Part shown: positions 4,937 through 5,528 of the stretch, one piece after another
Layout: every line of letters starts with the position of its first letter
How positions within the stretch are numbered: position 1 is the stretch's first letter
Assembly: GCA_949076555.1 (NCBI GenBank)
Contig: CARUOB010000001.1
Span: 105,323 to 110,850, forward strand
Direction of reading: 5' to 3'
Source of the DNA: an uncultured Lachnospiraceae bacterium
GTDB lineage: Bacteria; Bacillota; Clostridia; Lachnospirales; Lachnospiraceae
Length of the DNA: 5,528 bases
Notes under the pieces: model-generated
What the model was told of the DNA's origin: nothing
Seen by the model: only the letters and a program-made list of their open reading frames with translations
The model's database searches: none
Made by a program: the position numbers and the translations under genes

Positions 4937-5383
4937 ATGATACGAAAAATGACGATAGAAGATTATGACGGTGTGAAAGCGCTTTGGATGTCAATCAAGG
5001 GATTTGCCATTAGGAGTTTGGACGATTCCAGAGAGGGCGTGGCGCGCTTTCTTATGAGAAACCCGGATACCAGCGTGGTGGCGGTGGAGGAGGGCAGGAT
5101 TGTGGGCGCGATTCTCTGCGGGCATGACGGCAGACGGGGGTGCCTGTATCATGTGTGTGTGGCGCAGGACTTTCGAATGCGGGGCATCGGGAAGGCGATG
5201 GTGGTATTTTGCATGGAGGCGCTGAAGGCAGAGCAGATCAATAAAGTGTCGCTGATTGCCTTTACGAAAAATGATATCGGCAATGCTTTCTGGAGGCAGA
5301 TTGGCTGGACGAAGCGGGGGGACTTAAACTACTATGATTTCACGCTGAACGAGGCGAATATCACGGCGTTTAACGGGGAATAG
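4937..5383 (+). CDS. GNAT family N-acetyltransferase (YpeA-like)
   Basis: This is a full-length 148-residue single-domain acetyltransferase. It runs MIRKMTIEDYDGVKALW, then RSLDDSREGVARFLMRNPDT (26-45), then SVVAVEEGRIVGAILCGHDG (46-65), then GRRGCLYHVCVAQDF (65-79). The classic motif A, R80-M-R-G83-I-G85 with GKAMV, forms the acetyl-CoA pyrophosphate loop, and motif B is FTKNDIGNAFWRQIGW (109-124). The segment FLMRNPDTSVVAVEEGRIVG is characteristic of a GNAT subgroup common in Clostridia, often annotated as YpeA-like; small molecule versus protein target is not known. ATG 4937 has GGAG (4926-4929) at a normal distance. A strong terminator follows 27 bp after the stop, so this is the last gene of the rightward run. 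Confidence 0.9.
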   Translation: MIRKMTIEDYDGVKALWMSIKGFAIRSLDDSREGVARFLMRNPDTSVVAVEEGRIVGAILCGHDGRRGCLYHVCVAQDFRMRGIGKAMVVFCMEALKAEQINKVSLIAFTKNDIGNAFWRQIGWTKRGDLNYYDFTLNEANITAFNGE

Positions 5384-5410
5384 GAGTGAGTAGCAAAGAT
5401 AATAATAAGA

Positions 5411-5454
5411 CACAAAAATAGCCGCCCCCGACCAAAGGTTACGGCTATTTTGTG
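5411..5454. terminator. Strong intrinsic terminator, probably bidirectional
   Basis: CACAAAAATAGCCG (5411-5424) pairs with CGGCTATTTTGTG (5442-5454) to give 13 base pairs with one bulged A. A 17-base loop holds a further short ACC/GGT pairing. The stem base is A-rich on one side and T-rich on the other, so both strands yield a GC-topped hairpin with a U-run: TATTTTGTG rightward, TATTTTTGTG leftward. It ends the GNAT transcript and would also end a convergent transcript entering from the right. Confidence 0.85.
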
Positions 5455-5465
5455 ACTAAATAATC

Positions 5466-5518
5466 GGGCTAACCGTCTATCGGTAGCTCCTGCTGGGCAT
5501 CTGTTGACGCAGATGTCC
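5466..5518. other. Two further stem-loops, possible structured RNA or 3' end of a gene beyond the window
   Basis: Stem A: GGGCT-A-ACCG (5466-5475) pairs with CGGTAGCTC (5481-5489) around TCTAT, 9 pairs with one bulge. Stem B: GGGCATCTG (5495-5503) pairs with CAGATGTCC (5510-5518) around TTGACG, 9 pairs. Each stem has one G-T pair that is a permitted G-U wobble in plus-strand RNA but becomes C-A in minus-strand RNA. This mildly favours a rightward RNA. With the terminator, the segment forms three consecutive hairpins. From memory, not from any search, it resembles the downstream region of short holin-like toxin genes (TxpA/Hol_Tox type I toxin-antitoxin loci) in Firmicutes. A minus-strand TAA at 5523-5525 could be such a gene's stop. 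The gene itself is not in the window. Confidence 0.4.
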
Positions 5519-5528
5519 TTCTTTATGT

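Noticed and set aside
1..5528. CRISPR array, insertion sequence, tRNA, rRNA, phage or conjugation genes
   Set aside because: None seen: no regularly spaced identical repeats, no transposase or integrase motifs, and no cloverleaf or rRNA-like stretch on either strand.

Overview
The window reads as chromosomal DNA of an anaerobic Firmicute, most likely a Clostridia/Lachnospiraceae-type gut bacterium. This is inferred from strong GGAGG-type ribosome binding sites on almost every gene, moderate GC content with AT-rich intergenic DNA, and protein families typical of that group: a clostridial-style argininosuccinate synthase, a ProX/PrdX editing protein, an iron-sulfur-flavoprotein-like reductase and several GNAT acetyltransferases. 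No genus can be assigned from the sequence alone.

Layout: 1-681 is the N-terminal 227 codons of argG (arginine biosynthesis) on the minus strand, running off the left edge. 682-1076 is a 395-base divergent regulatory region. It has a good minus-strand promoter for argG, a good plus-strand promoter for the rightward genes, and between them three copies of the palindrome TTATGCATAA spaced 32 and 30 bp apart, which resemble operators for the arginine repressor ArgR. From 1077 to 5383 everything reads rightward: an HD-domain 5'-deoxynucleotidase (YfbR/HDDC2 type), a GNAT acetyltransferase, a flavodoxin-fold NAD(P)H/FMN oxidoreductase, a second GNAT with a GTG start, a broken deoxycytidylate (dCMP) deaminase gene, the prolyl-tRNA editing protein ProX, a conserved-looking 64-residue protein of unknown function and a third GNAT. 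A strong hairpin terminator follows at 5411-5454. The last 60 bases hold two more stem-loops and may be the 3' end of a further, probably leftward, small gene beyond the window.

How the genes relate: the 1850-3459 stretch is tightly spaced (32 and 12 bp gaps) and is probably co-transcribed, perhaps from the promoter before the HD gene. The pseudogene and proX are also close: the proX Shine-Dalgarno overlaps the pseudogene stop. These are mostly housekeeping or accessory functions (nucleotide clean-up, acetylation, redox, translation quality control), not one obvious pathway. The clearest shared chemistry is between the HD nucleotidase and the dCMP deaminase, which in their families can both act on dCMP; the deaminase has lost its catalytic HAE segment through an internal frameshifting deletion. 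No convincing new multi-gene system is visible. The items most worth a second look are the phased argG operator array, the deaminase deletion, and the structured RNA-like segment at the right end.
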